Shown here: piece after piece, positions 11,666-23,617 of the stretch
Numbering within the stretch: the first letter of the stretch is position 1
Layout: each line of letters begins with the position of its first letter
Assembly (NCBI GenBank): GCA_036571765.1
Contig: BROE01000023.1
Location: 4,423,490-4,487,489, forward strand
Source of the DNA: Plecoglossus altivelis
Taxonomy: Eukaryota > Chordata > Actinopteri > Osmeriformes > Plecoglossidae
DNA: 64,000 bases
Direction: 5' to 3'
Program-made: the position numbers and the translations under genes
Notes under the pieces: generated by a model
Seen by the model: only the letters and a program-made list of their open reading frames with translations
The model's database searches: none
What the model was told of the DNA's origin: nothing

Positions 11666-14516
11666 TCACCAACTGGCTCGCACAGCTTCAATGTCACTCA
11701 CTAAGTTTTGAGCCAAGCATATTCCAAAGATCTGTAAAGGAACGATTATAAGCACAAATTCATTGGATTAATTCATTGGATTTAAGCAGATACCACACAA
11801 AACATACACATGAAGATTGTTCCCAGTGTGTTACCTGTCAGCTGTGGAAGGACATGGTTCTCACCTGTAACAGAGCAATTCCTATGAAGATGCCTGCCAC
11901 CACCGTTAGGTTGTCCTGGAACCATTTCTCAAACTGCGGCACACAGCCTTTGACGTTGATGTAGGCCTTCTGCTCTGCATCCTACAGGACAGAGACAGCA
12001 GGTTTACCTCTACCTGGTCCAAATCATCACCATGCTAAGACATTTTCAATCAAAATGAATTCTGACTAGTCGTCATCAACTCAAGCATTGATTTCTGATG
12101 GAAAACTGGTTGTTGCCACATTTCCCAGTGCTACAACCGTACCATTTCTCATTCAACGCTTAAAGGCAGGGAGATCTCTTCAGCAGAGAGGGACAAAAAG
12201 AATCAGGAGAAAGGGGTGACTCACCCCTTTAGCTCTGATGTCATAGCCACACTGGGTGTTGATGACATCCTCCTGGCAAAGAAGAATGGGCAACTTATTC
12301 AACTGAGAATGCGAAACTGAAGAACTGATCGTTCTCCTTTCCTGCGTGTGTTTGTGAGAGCGTGATCATGTATGTGTGCGTGATAGTGTGTGTGATAATG
12401 ATGTGGGTGTTCCCTACCGCAGGGTCTTTGGTGCAGCAGGAGAAAGGGACGCCACACTTCTCTCTGCTGGGGTTCCCATCAGTACAGTTGAAGTAAATGT
12501 TCAGGTTCCAATCATCAGCCCCAAAGGCACCACAACACTCCCACTGCAGGCAGAACCACACGTTCACTCTCATCCGACACACCTGCACTTGTGTATTTCA
12601 CTATTGTGAAAATATTTGCTTTGTGGGATGTGAAACTAACTAACAACTAACATTCATAGTTTAGGGTGTTTAGTTAAATTGAAATTAGTTAAATGTATTA
12701 GTTATGGGCTAGGATTGCATATGGGGAGGGACACTGGGTCTTTTATATATAATGTATTTATGGCTTACATAGTCTTGAGTGAAGTCAATAAGGTTCTGAA
12801 GGTCAATGTCATCTCGGTAAGCTCTAATGTTATTGTTAATAAAAAAGTTGAGCTGGTCCTTGATCCAGTCCTTAAAAACAAAGGCTAGGACTCCCGCGGT
12901 CAACTCCAGGAAGAAGATAATACCCAGAAACACTGAGAACTACAACAGGAAGGGCAAGAGATAAGATGAGAGAAAATACACAGGGTTAGGTTTCCTTCGT
13001 GAAGACCAACTGTCTACCTGTCAGTACAAACTTATGAAACATGCAATATACCAAGATTTAAAAAAATATCAATAATATTCTTAACAAACATGAACAACCT
13101 AATGATTTCATAGTACAGTTCAAACATCAATCATCTTTTAACCGTTTTATCAGGATTTGGATTGATACATACAAATTTGAGGAGAAAGGTGTTCTCCCTC
13201 AAAGCACCGATGCAGCCGGCGAACCCCAAAATGAACATCACTCCTCCCACCACCACAAACAGCCAGACAGGGTCCAGCCCCCCCATGTCTGTGATGGAGG
13301 AGATGTTGGACAGGACACCCTGGACAAACACACTGACCGTCAACTAAAATCCCATTATTAGCCAAACCGATGCACTTACACCTCGTGCAAAAGTACATTG
13401 TGGTGAACATAAAATGACCTGGTCTTTTGTAGCCACAACCTAAGATTCCCACATATGGAGTGAGGCTTTATTGTATGTTCATGTCTATGTACTTACTTTC
13501 TCTCCCCAGGCCCATAGTCCAATGCCAAGGAAGGCCACCCCTAGCAACTGTCACAAACAAAATCATGCATGTTTATTAATCCAAAGACCCAGGTCCTCCC
13601 AATTAGGAGTTTGTGACAATTTTTTAATCACCAAATCGTACAAGTGTAAGGCTTTAACAAATGGCCTCCTAAATTAACATATGAGAAAGGAGGAAGTTCT
13701 CAGCCGAGGGAGGGGTGGAGGGATGCAGGCACTGAGGTGGGGGAGTTGGTTACAATGACAATGAATTGTTTTGTTTCAGGGAAAACTTCGAGAGGCCTTG
13801 TGAGGCCTAGGAGAAACACTTGAAAACAGGATCCTTTTCTGTGGCTGGAGAAAACCCAAATAGTGTAGGAAGCAAAATGGCATATGGCTGATCAAAATGG
13901 GAAAACTGCTTAACTTACAGTATATGTTACAGTCAACAACATGGTTCACTGAGTAGATTGTTGACTTATTTAACGTTTTTGTGTGAAAACAGATTTTGAG
14001 CATTCTATTATGCTAGCTTTCGATATCATATGTTAACCCAATGGGCCTACGCTCATTCTAGAAAGTGCGTACAACTTATTTTTTTTATATCAGTCTACGA
14101 GAATTAAACGCTATCAGCTCACGTGAGTCAAAGCCGATAAGCTTGACAGTACGTTCCTGCAGAAGTGCTAATAACCTCATATGCCTGAAGGCCTTTAAAT
14201 TGAACCGTTCATATTATAATTATGACACCTGCTATGTTCACATCTATTGCTGTTACCAGCAACGCTTGTATTTCAAAAAACGTTCGACTCTATTAATGTA
14301 ATGTTAGCTAGAAAAATATCAAACATAAAGAATGAATGCTGACATATTACCATTTTTGTATGCCAAAATATGAAACCGCTAAACCGATAGATGCAATGTT
14401 TTCACATGAGATAACGGTTATAAAAATGTACATACCCAAAATATTATGTTGAATCCGAAAATGAAATATTTGATGCAGCAACTGACTTCATGCCCTTTGT
14501 AATGGTTTCCTGTCAT
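11666..14516 (-). CDS. tspan5: tspan5, tetraspanin-5, complete
   Basis: Four-pass membrane protein of the TspanC8 group, which escorts and regulates the metalloprotease ADAM10 and so affects Notch and cadherin shedding. Exons in transcript order: 14436-14516, 13497-13547, 13173-13319, 12769-12939, 12418-12543, 12225-12272, 11865-11981, 11666-11731. All borders are GT-AG and every intron is phase 0. The product is 268 aa, the length of human TSPAN5. The large extracellular loop has the CCG motif (153-155) and eight cysteines (153, 154, 170, 180, 186, 187, 200, 221), the TspanC8 signature. The N-terminus (MTGNHYKGHEVSCCIKYF) and C-terminus (LVSDIEAVRASW) favour TSPAN5 over TSPAN14 or TSPAN17. 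Whether it is the a or b teleost copy is unresolved. Confidence 0.96.
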
Positions 14517-15045
14517 CCTTGCTTTTCGTCAACATAAATTTATTTCCAAGTATAAATAAAGTCGTCAGTGTGGCTTTGTTCGTGCGGGGGGCAGCCTTCA
14601 GCACTTAGGATAATCCTCAACCTATAAGCAATAGTGCTCTATTCCTATATAAAAGAAACATTTTGAAAGTCTTTCTTTCGATCAGCGTATCCAAAAACAA
14701 ACAAAACACGTCCAGGAATTGCTGCACGAATGATATAATTCATACAATTACATTCTATTCTACGCTGAGTCGATTGAATAACGGTTGTTGGATGTCCCCT
14801 ATGAAATGGACAGACATGGCTGCTAGTTGTGAATGACACCTGATAGAACCAATCAGATTTGGAGGAGGGGGTGGGAACTTCCCTTGTAGGCCAACGACGA
14901 ATTTAGTTTGCATGCATTTTTATCCCACAATTTGGCTATATACATATCACAAAACAGCCGGTTGGGAGACTTGCATTCAAAATAATATATACAAGAGTTC
15001 ATATACATATATGATACGTAAGTATGCCAAAAGTTCAATATATTT

Positions 15046-15051
15046 TTTATT
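15046..15051 (-). terminator. Poly(A) signal for the TGF-beta-like gene
   Basis: Plus strand TTTATT gives AATAAA on the minus strand, about 140 nt after the stop of the TGF-beta-like gene and upstream of tspan5 on the same strand. Inferred. Confidence 0.45.
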
Positions 15052-15190
15052 TAAATGTGCTACCTGTGACGAATAGACCTTCACGGCAAACAGCAAATTT
15101 AGCTTAATTACAAAACCTTACGTTGTGTGACAAATAAACGTGAAAGTAAATATTGTACGCATATTTGACACAGTTTGCCCACTTGGTCTT

Positions 15191-16685
15191 CTATATGCAC
15201 ACACAGCTTTTTGCGTTTGTATTTCTCAGAGTTTTGATGAGAACCTCGTCCGTTTCGGTCTTTTGCATCACAGTGACTGAGGTAAATTCCTTGGAGACAC
15301 AGGTCAAGCTGAAAAACAAACTAGACGTTATTTACACAACACAGTATACATAATGCAGATGCTAACATCAACACGTTTAAAGTGAACATCTTCACCTTTT
15401 TACTGAACTCTCTCTACTTTCTGACGCCCACATGTTGCAGGAACCCCTAAAAACCAAGGGACAATCATTGTCAGGTAACATACCAGGTGAGATGGATGTA
15501 TGGCAGCGGTTTGTATACATCTATGAAGTCTCCGTTCACCTGCAAAAGGAAGCATTGAAACCCGACGGCTGAAGAATCCATCTTGCCAAGACTCCTTCCT
15601 TGAAGTCAACGTAACGCTGGTGAAGGCTGCAGGGGGAGTCTGGAGAGGCATGGCGTCGGTCAGGGCTTCTGCCTTGCCCACCCCCGGTACGACATGGCTG
15701 ATACTGCCTTCGTGCTACAGGGAGCCCTGAACCCGTGGCGGTCTGGGGCCTGAGCAGCTGAGCCCGATACGTCACCAGCAGCGGCTGGCTTGAGGAGCCG
15801 GCACCCAGGCAGTAGAAGCTTTGCGTCAGGGCCTCGTGGAGTACCAGGCTCCCACTCTCATCCTTGTAGCGCAGCTGGAACCCCACCACCTCCTGAAGCT
15901 TCTCAGCCAACACGCCTGACACGTTGAACACGTCGTAGCCAGACGGGGGAAGCCGGTCGAGCGTTAGGAGTCTCTCCTCCAGAGGTGCGCTCCCAGTCAC
16001 GCCCTCCTCCCAGCTCACCAGGCTGTGCAGGGCCACGGTGACGCTAAGGGGGTCGGGGTGGAGGGTCTTGCGAAGCAGCACCAGCTCTGCCACCATCATG
16101 GAGGGCTTCAGGTGGGACACATTGAACCAAATCCAGCCTGGAGGAGCACACTCTGAACCTGGGAACACAGAGAGTGGTCATTGTGGTCCTTTGAGAAGGT
16201 TAGTCTAATCCCAATATTGCGCAAACATTGACATCATGTTTCACTTGATTTTAAAAGGTTATTGCTTTTTCCTTGAAAAGCTAAACACAATCCTCCAATT
16301 ACCCTAAATATATGATTTCTATCTAAAAGAAGCCTTTGAACTTAGTGCAGGAAAGACGTGTTTATTAGATTTATAGATTTATACTTGGTCTAGAATAAGA
16401 CCTCCTACCCTGAACACTCCGGAAGCTCTGCACCAGGGTTCCATCGGAGTTGCCCAAATCTCTGACCTCGTGTGCATCCAAGAGCTGGTAGACCTGTCTC
16501 ATGTAGGGGTGTGGTTTATCCTGGTACGGTGTCGAAAACCTCTCTATGTGGAGCATCTCTAGAATGGCCTTGCTGAGCTCTTCCTCCTCGCCAACGCTCC
16601 CCTGCTCCTCCAGGAGCAACAGCCCCAAAACACAACTCAAGACCAAATTTAGAACAAGAAATCTCAAGATAAACATCGCCATCAT
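15191..16685 (-). CDS. Divergent TGF-beta superfamily ligand, complete
   Basis: Predicted secreted growth factor. Exons: 16409-16685, 15540-16158, 15396-15446, 15191-15308, all GT-AG with matching phases, giving 354 aa. The start chosen gives a signal peptide (MMAMFILRF then a Leu/Val-rich core); the open frame runs further upstream but would bury that peptide. The propeptide has PYMRQVYQLL, TLVQSFRSV and GWIWFNVSHLKP, typical of BMP/GDF/nodal-type prodomains, and N-glycosylation sites in FNVS and FNAS. The C-terminal region starts at Cys269 (CSLHQRYVDFKE), continues through WILQPSGFNASFC and CRGSC, and ends SCVCI. Only six knot cysteines are present and the segment between CxGxC and the next cysteine is about 15 residues, not ~30. 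No classical R-X-K/R-R site is seen. I could not assign it; the end slightly resembles GDF15 and inhibin alpha. It lies upstream of tspan5 on the same strand. Confidence 0.8.
15396..15446 (-). other. 51-nt exon supplying the CxGxC motif
   Basis: Short exon between 87- and 93-nt introns. It encodes about 17 residues beginning RGSC. Skipping it would keep the frame but remove the glycine-cysteine half of the cystine-knot motif, so its presence is supported by the protein family rather than by frame alone. Confidence 0.65.
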
Positions 16686-19600
16686 ACCGACTTCAAAAAA
16701 AGAGACGCTTTGCAAACTGGAGCTGGATAAAGTAGAAGGGTAAAGTAGTCTTATAAGAATGCTCTGTAAGTCAGAATCTGGTGTGAAAACCAGTCGTGAT
16801 CCCGGCCGGGATAGAGAAGTGGGGTGCTCTCTGATTGGGTCGTGAGGCTGCTGAGGCCTTTCAGAACTGTGTGAAAGCAATTACACAGAGAACCCCAGGA
16901 ATGTCACACTCAATTTGACAAGCATTGTACTGTTTTAAAGGGACTGTTGTGTACTCGGATAGTTTTCTTTTTAGAATTAGGTGTTGCATTTAAAACAATT
17001 ACATATTTTCCTGTAAATGAGTAGTGACATTGGTAAGCACTGAACTTCACTCATTGCCAGGGCATAAAATTTAGTGAATTGTTTAATCACTCAGCCAAAA
17101 AAGAGGAAGATTATGTTGTATATAATACATGTATATAAAGAATAAAAATGTATATAGCTGCAAGTAGCAACAGCAGGATTCCTGCTCAAAATGGCAAAAT
17201 ATTGTAAAATTGACATATTAGAGATTCACACAAAAATACTGTTAAAGGAACTGTAATATGTCTGCCTGCCTCAGAATTGGAACTGGATTAGTTAGAGTTT
17301 GGTAGATTATCTCTAGGAAACCCGCAGAAAACTTTATGGATGCAGTATCAAATAAAGTCCACTTGAGGGCATTCACACATAACGGGACTGGACAAGAGCC
17401 TCTTGTGCTTTCAGTCACAGACTTACAGAACTATATATTGTAATGCTAAAACTGTCTAAAGATTCACCACTCATTGAGCTGAGCATAGCCCCAGGTCTCT
17501 AAGTTCCGGTTTCCAGCTCAGGATAAGGTTGGCTAGCATACTTCAAAAGCTCCCTGAAACACAAAGATGTCCTTCGCCAAGCCAGATGTTATCACTGCTC
17601 TCTCATTATATCACTAGCGGCCTTGACATTTGAACGTAAAACTCTTCAAGGGTAAAGGAAGAGTGTCGACATGTGTACAAAGATAAAACAGCACAAAATG
17701 CTTTGGGAGACTTTTCTACGCTGTGTTTTTGTTGTTGCTGTAATTGTGCCTAAAAGGTTTATAATACACGGCAAAGCATCTTAGCCCCGTTCCAGCTTTG
17801 AAAACAAAGGTGCTGTCGCAACCACAGAGCAGCTCGGGAAGCCGCTCTGGAAGCCTTTGATCTCAGACGGCACTGTTTGTCTTTTTGCTCTTTCCGCTCC
17901 AGCGCGCCTCTCTTCTTCAGCTCAGCCCATCCTAGATCCTAGATTGCAGAGGGTGTGCAGGCATCCCCACCGAGGTCTTTCCAGAACTTATTTTCCCTCC
18001 ATCCTTACTTTCACGTCTCTCTCTCACCCACTTCGTTCGGTGTCTTTGGGGTGGGGCTAGCTAGTGAGGAGTGACCAAGGTTCTTGATCAATGAGATCCT
18101 GGCTGCCGTAAGCAGAAGAGCACACACTGGGAGAGTTCCCGGTGAGAGAAAGAGAGGTAGACACACACTGTTAACAGATCAGGTAAGGGCATGTCTGCCT
18201 ATCTTTATCTTTCCTCCTAGCAGGATTAGCTGTGAAGCATTAATGCAGGGTGTTTCTTTACCACAGTGGTAAACACTGGGATTGGTGGTGGTCGGTTTTC
18301 GTATTTTTAGAGACAAACCTTTGGGTGAAACAAAGCATCATGGTCTATGGATTAGTTTACACATTGACATTTGTGTAGTTCAAATGTTGGTTCTTGGACT
18401 AATCTTTAACCATGATAAGTCATTACACTCCCTCTTAGACTCTCTCTGTTTTGTCCCTGTCTCTCTCTCCTCATGTCTTTTGCGCAGGCACTCAAAAACA
18501 CTCACACACAAATACACACGCACTTCTACCAAAAGAATGTATTGCTTTCGTGAGAAAACAGCCACTTTAAAGCAACAACAAACATCACAACTTCTCTCTG
18601 CAATGTTTGGGAGAGTTCCAAAGACTAAGACATTGTTTCACGGTATTTAAGAAAGTCTTACTTAGGATCTTAAGTGTATATTGTGAGATTTAGTAGCTTT
18701 TACAATTCAGAGACGAGATTATTTCAAGTAATATGACCGACATGTTAAGTGTGAGTTCACTGCGAGGACATTACAGTGTAGAGCAGAAGAGTATTTTAGT
18801 GTTATTGAAAACCCCATCCGTGTATAGTTAACGTGAACGCACACACTTTGCGTGTTATCTTGTTGTGTCGGTGTTCAGTAAATGAGTTCTCAACTCCTCG
18901 TCCATGTCAGAAGATGCTTCATTTGCATGAAGAGTCCTCATGTCTCACTATGGGACGTGCTTCAATACGCTGGATGGCTGCCAGACACCGGCCGTGGGAT
19001 GTGTACGAGAGCTTCCTTTTGTATCTTCCGTTGTTTTGTTTCTTTACTTTGTTCAGCTCGATCTTTTGGTGCTTGGTGTCGGCTGTAGGCCCTGTGATTA
19101 ACAAGATGAGAGACATGCTGCTGACTGTGTGAGCTTATAGGAGCCAGCTGATTGTCAGGCGGACATTCCCAGCTGTGGAAGCTAGTTAAAGGCACATCAA
19201 GACCACTACTTTCGGACTACATGTTTGGTCACACTTTAAGCTTTGAAAGCCGTCCTTTGTCATGACTGAACATGCCATTAAAGTAATGTCATGGCATTAA
19301 TGTATTAGAATATTTTGATGGTTGATTGTCAGTAATCCAACTTGTAGTGTGGTCTGTTATTTAGCTCATCCTGACTGCTTCCCCACCACACTTAATGAAA
19401 TAACAGGCATTTCTTTGTCTAAGAATGTGTTTAGACACTAACACCAACCAGCAACCTCTTAAAATGTTTGTTTTTCACTTAGCTTTTACTTTGACCACAG
19501 TTCCAAATATGATTCCAAGCGGTCAGGTATCACTAAACTGTAGATTAGCGATAACATCAGTCTTACAGAAGACTGGATGACCTGAGCTGTGTTTGAGGAC

Positions 19601-20295
19601 TGACGCAGAGCAGAGACCGTGGAGGTCCTCCACATCGGTGATGGTCGTCAGGACGTTTTACTAAGAGGTGTAGATGGAGGAAGTACAGAGAAACGGAGAG
19701 ATTCCTGACCTGTAGTTGAAACTGTGCAGACACAACTAGGTATCTGACAGGTCTGACCTGACCCTGGCAGTCTGGAAAACAATATATTTAATAGAATTTG
19801 GCAGGATATTCAATAAGGGAAGCAACCAAATTTAATATAAAAATAGACTTTTAAATTATTTTTCCACCTGACAAATCTCTTTCAACAGGATATGATAAAC
19901 GTTATGAACAATAACCTTATAAAGAATATCATCTCATCCCCATTATTAAGTTGTTCCAAGTCAAGGTTATTATTTCAACACTTCACTGAACTTGTCCCAA
20001 ACCCGCCAGTGACTCCTTTAACAGAGGTAAACCTTATAATCAGTGTCAAGGTTGGTGAAGACTTGTTGCAGCTCGCCTTCCAAGACAATGGAGATAGTTT
20101 TGAAGTTGTTGAGATTGTGTTTAGGGAAAGACAAAGTTACAATTGTTGTAGCACACTTCAGAGTGTGCCTGAGGGGTTGCCATTTGTCTTTGTGTCCAAA
20201 TCAGGAAGGAATTAGTTTGCTGTTACAGAATATCCTGCTCAGGAGCAATTTATATGGCTTTGAATGAAAGCCATTTTGTCTCAAGTGTTTGCTAT

Positions 20296-20348
20296 TTTGG
20301 CTGTAATCCTAAAATATGTTGGTTGGCTGTAATCCTGAAATATGTTGG
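20296..20348. repeat. 26-bp tandem duplication
   Basis: Two adjacent copies of a unit reading TTGGCTGTAATCCTRAAATA followed by TGTTGG, differing at one base. Confidence 0.75.
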
Positions 20349-22454
20349 TTTTCTTGTCACATCAAAAAAAACAATAAGCATCACTATACACTGTTCTTGT
20401 TAATGAGCCTGTGAGTTGTATGATTGGTCCCAAACTCCACAGTCAGATTTTAGCAACTGATTAGCGAAGCCCACCAGCATTCCTGAGGTAAGAGATGATT
20501 AAACTGTCTGAGATAGCAACAGAATCCATCACTCACACATATAAGAAATCTTCGAATGTTTATGATGTGTGCTCAGTTTAATCCCCAGTAACCCTGTGAT
20601 ACCACAGGGAGGCCCCAGCCCCTTTCCCAAAGCAGACTGAGTGATCTCTGTAGTATTAAGAGAACCTATAGTTGGGGATGCCAGAGGTTTGGACTGGGGC
20701 CTCAAGTTAGGACTGTGTTAGGGATGGGAAAGTTTGGAGTCTTGTGCTGGGAGCTGCGAGCGCTGGGAGGAAGTTAGTTTTGATTCTTCCAGTAATGAGG
20801 CCTAATCCTCCTCTCGTTTCAGACCTCCTCGGCCAGCATTACAAAACAGACCCCCCATACAGAGGAAGTTGCCTCTAAGCCAAATCCTAAAACATTTGTC
20901 TGGCTGGACCATGGTCTCTTCCAGAACCTTCTGAAACCAACCAATACATGAGTCATTAGCAAACGATCTCAAGAGGAGTGACCATTTAGTAAGTTAGGAG
21001 ACAATTCTGAGGTAAAACTCTCGTGACTTAAATTGGGAGATTTTTCATCCCAGCTTTTCTTCCAGCTACCACTTTCCAAAGCACAGGTTAAATGTAGTCC
21101 CAGACTACAAAACATGTATAATGTAAATGACCTAGAAAGAGCTTCATACAAACAAACACATAGCATACTACATCTTTTGTTTAATCTTTTGTGGTGACAG
21201 AGTAGTAGACGTGAAGTGTGCTGTTATATACAAGGACCTTCTAGTTCCAGCCATCTGGCTTCTTTACCCATGGAGTGAAGACAGACCTAGACAAACCATC
21301 ATATTCTCTGCTTTCGAACCAATCCAAGACAATACGACTGAATTTATTACATCCCTGATTTACACCAGACCCTATGTGGATGCTGCCATGTTGGATGTAA
21401 AACTTGATGATTGATAATACAACTCCCCTACTGCTATTAACTTTGTTACGCTGGGATTTATGCATGTTAAAAAAGAGCCCCCAGACTGTAAAGAAAAAAA
21501 CCCTGGCCCATGTGCAAACACTAAGAAGCACCTGGAAATAAGCAGGTTGGATCAACGACTAGTGTGTCATTATCACAGACTGTCTACCTTCAGGCAAAGG
21601 CCAAGTTCCAAAGTCTCCGAGAGGAGAGGAGGGTAGAAGAGAGGAGGGGGCTGCAGCGCTAGAGAGGCTGGTGTTAGCTTCCAAACCTCCGGTGTTCCCT
21701 ACAAAACAAGGTGCTTTCAAATTGAAAGGCTGCACATGATTACACTTGTCAGTCATGCTTTGAATTGGTCTTGCATAGACACTTGGCTATGTGCGTAAAT
21801 GCTGGTGGGTGTGGTAGGGGCAGTGTGGGGAGTCTGAGAACATAAAACTTTTGCTGAAATGTTTTTTAAAGTTTTTTTTAAACTGGCTTCATCTTAAACT
21901 GGCCTGTATTACACAGGATGTTGTATATAACATAATTTGGCTATCCCAGACAGTCATTGAATTCTCAGAAACTTGAGCTTGCTCTACGTAAGACCTGAAC
22001 CTTGTAGTGGGTTAACCTTGTCAGAGTGTGTGACCCACAAAACCCCCCCAGCACAGAACCCAGTGTATTGACTATAGTCAATATAGCGTTGCTTCAGAAT
22101 AATGTAACTAACATTCATGTGAAAAGACATCACTTCCAGACTATTGGATTCTCAGATGTTCTTTGGCTCACACCTGAGATAACAAAGTTAACAAGTGGAT
22201 GTAGCCAAGCACTGAGGTTTTTCACTGGTTTTTCCACCACAGGAAACATGGCGTGAAAACTATTTCTAAAGCAAAAAAAACCCCCAATACACTTGTGTCA
22301 TTTAACGCATGCTGTAGTGATTGACAAAACTATGCATCAGTCAAAAGCCAGGGGCCTTTACATATGGTCGGCTAATTGTAAGGTCTCTAAAATCTGTTTT
22401 CAGACTGGCCTTGTTTGAGCGTCAAGGTTTCAGGGTAGTGTTGCTATGAATTGC

Positions 22455-22500
22455 CCTGTCAGAGGGAGGGAGGGAGGGAGGGAGAGGTGAGGTGAGGGGT
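22455..22500. repeat. GGGA-rich simple repeat
   Basis: Run of GAGG/GGGA units followed by GTGAGGTGAGG. It explains the low-complexity Ser/Pro/Leu open frame seen on the reverse strand. Confidence 0.7.
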
Positions 22501-22602
22501 GGATAAGAGCTTGAGGTTAAGATGAGGAGTGAGTAGGGAGTGAGGGAGGCGGAGGAAGAGCCTACACTGGGGGGGAATAGAGGTTGATGTGTGTGTATGT
22601 GT

Positions 22603-22695
22603 AGAGGCCGCTCTGGCGAGGCGGGAGCAGAGGCCGCTCTGCGGAGGGGGGAGCAGAGGCCGCTCTGCCGAGGAGGGAGCAGAGGCTGGAGGAGG
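22603..22695. repeat. 26-bp minisatellite, three and a half copies
   Basis: Copies at 22603-22628, 22629-22654 and 22655-22680, then a degenerate part copy. Each unit starts AGAGGCCGCTCTG and ends GGAGC, with variation in the middle. It is GC-rich against an AT-rich background. Confidence 0.85.
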
Positions 22696-22910
22696 AATGA
22701 GTAAACAAAGACAAGCCTGGACGGCTCAGCCACTTCCAGATGTGTCGCCATCATGACAAGAGGGAGAGAAATTTGACCCCTGGCTTAGTGTGATATTAAT
22801 CTACTCTTAATATCCTCAGTGAACTTTTCCCTTGTTTTTCTACTTCATGCAAGATTATATACATACTGGGAGATACCATTTGCAGATTACTGCATTTATA
22901 TATTTATACG

Positions 22911-22927
22911 TGTGTGTGTGTGTGTGT

Positions 22928-22958
<31 letters not shown>

Positions 22959-22959
22959 G
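22911..22959. repeat. (TG)n microsatellite
   Basis: About 24 TG units with a single TA interruption at 22931-22932. Confidence 0.95.
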
Positions 22960-23319
22960 TAATGCTGTAATAATGCAGTGTTGTAGTACTATAGATATGG
23001 ACAGATATTGATGAAATGTACACCAGCGAAAACAACAAAGGTTGTGTTTCTCATACAGGTCATGTGACAGGCCTGTTAGAAAGAGACACTGGCTCAAATC
23101 CAGACAGTAAAGATCACATTGGGTTATCTCCTCAGGACAGAGTGAGATAAGAGGCTAGATTACTGCCTCAGACATAACCATTCTGTACCTGTAAGACTGT
23201 GGACCTACTCTATATATCAGGACTAGATTACAAGTGGAATATATTGATAGAATATTTAGTTCACAAATGCGTTTAATTGTCACACCATCCCAGTAACCTA
23301 TAGTGAATTCTGAACTTCT

Positions 23320-23450
23320 CGGTACTGATTTAATGATAGTTTTGCATTATGTTTCATACATGTTCTATGTTTACACTTCCCTGCCACAGTCAATTCTGTG
23401 CTTGTATATCTTGCATGGCGAATAAAACCCGATTCTGATTCTGATTCTTT
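23320..23450 (+). mobile_element. 3' tail of a fish LINE (L2/CR1-like)
   Basis: The sequence ends with a CTTGTATATCTTGCATGGCG context, AATAAA at 23421-23426 and the tandem GATTCTGATTCTGATTCT at 23431-23448. An AATAAA followed by GATTCT repeats is the usual 3' end of L2/CR1-type retroposons in teleosts. Only a truncated tail is present; the 5' boundary is approximate. It sits about 170 bp upstream of the frem1 start codon. Confidence 0.6.
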
Positions 23451-23617
23451 TTCATCTCCTGCACAAACAGACAGTGAATTCCAGCCCAGCCACTCCCCTC
23501 CAAACAACAACCTGCAAAGATAAACAACAATTGACCCATCTGATCTTCCCAACTTCTCCCTCCCTTTGGAACCTCAACACATGAAGCAGCCCAGGGAAAT
23601 CCTCTGTTGATTCAGTG

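Larger units (their letters stand above)
16886..23617. other. Intergenic region between divergent genes
   Basis: About 6.7 kb between the 5' end of the TGF-beta-like gene (- strand) and the frem1 start (+ strand). It must hold both promoters, but I cannot place a convincing TATA box or first noncoding exon. Visible structure: AT-rich stretch near 17100-17160 leading into a TAGCTGCAAGTAGCAACAGC motif that resembles interspersed teleost repeats; a 26-bp duplication near 20296-20348; a minisatellite and TG repeat at 22.6-22.96 kb; a LINE tail at 23.4 kb. The open frames here are short and featureless. Confidence 0.6.

Noticed and set aside
16686..16880. In-frame upstream extension of the TGF-beta-like first exon
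   Set aside because: Starting further upstream would place about 65 polar residues before a clear signal peptide; the ATG at 16685 fits a secreted ligand better.
19892..20215. 107-codon plus-strand frame in the intergenic region
   Set aside because: AT-biased, no motif, no splice-supported partners.
22422..22754. 110-codon Ser/Pro/Leu-rich reverse frame upstream of frem1
   Set aside because: Arises from the GGGA repeat and the 26-bp minisatellite.
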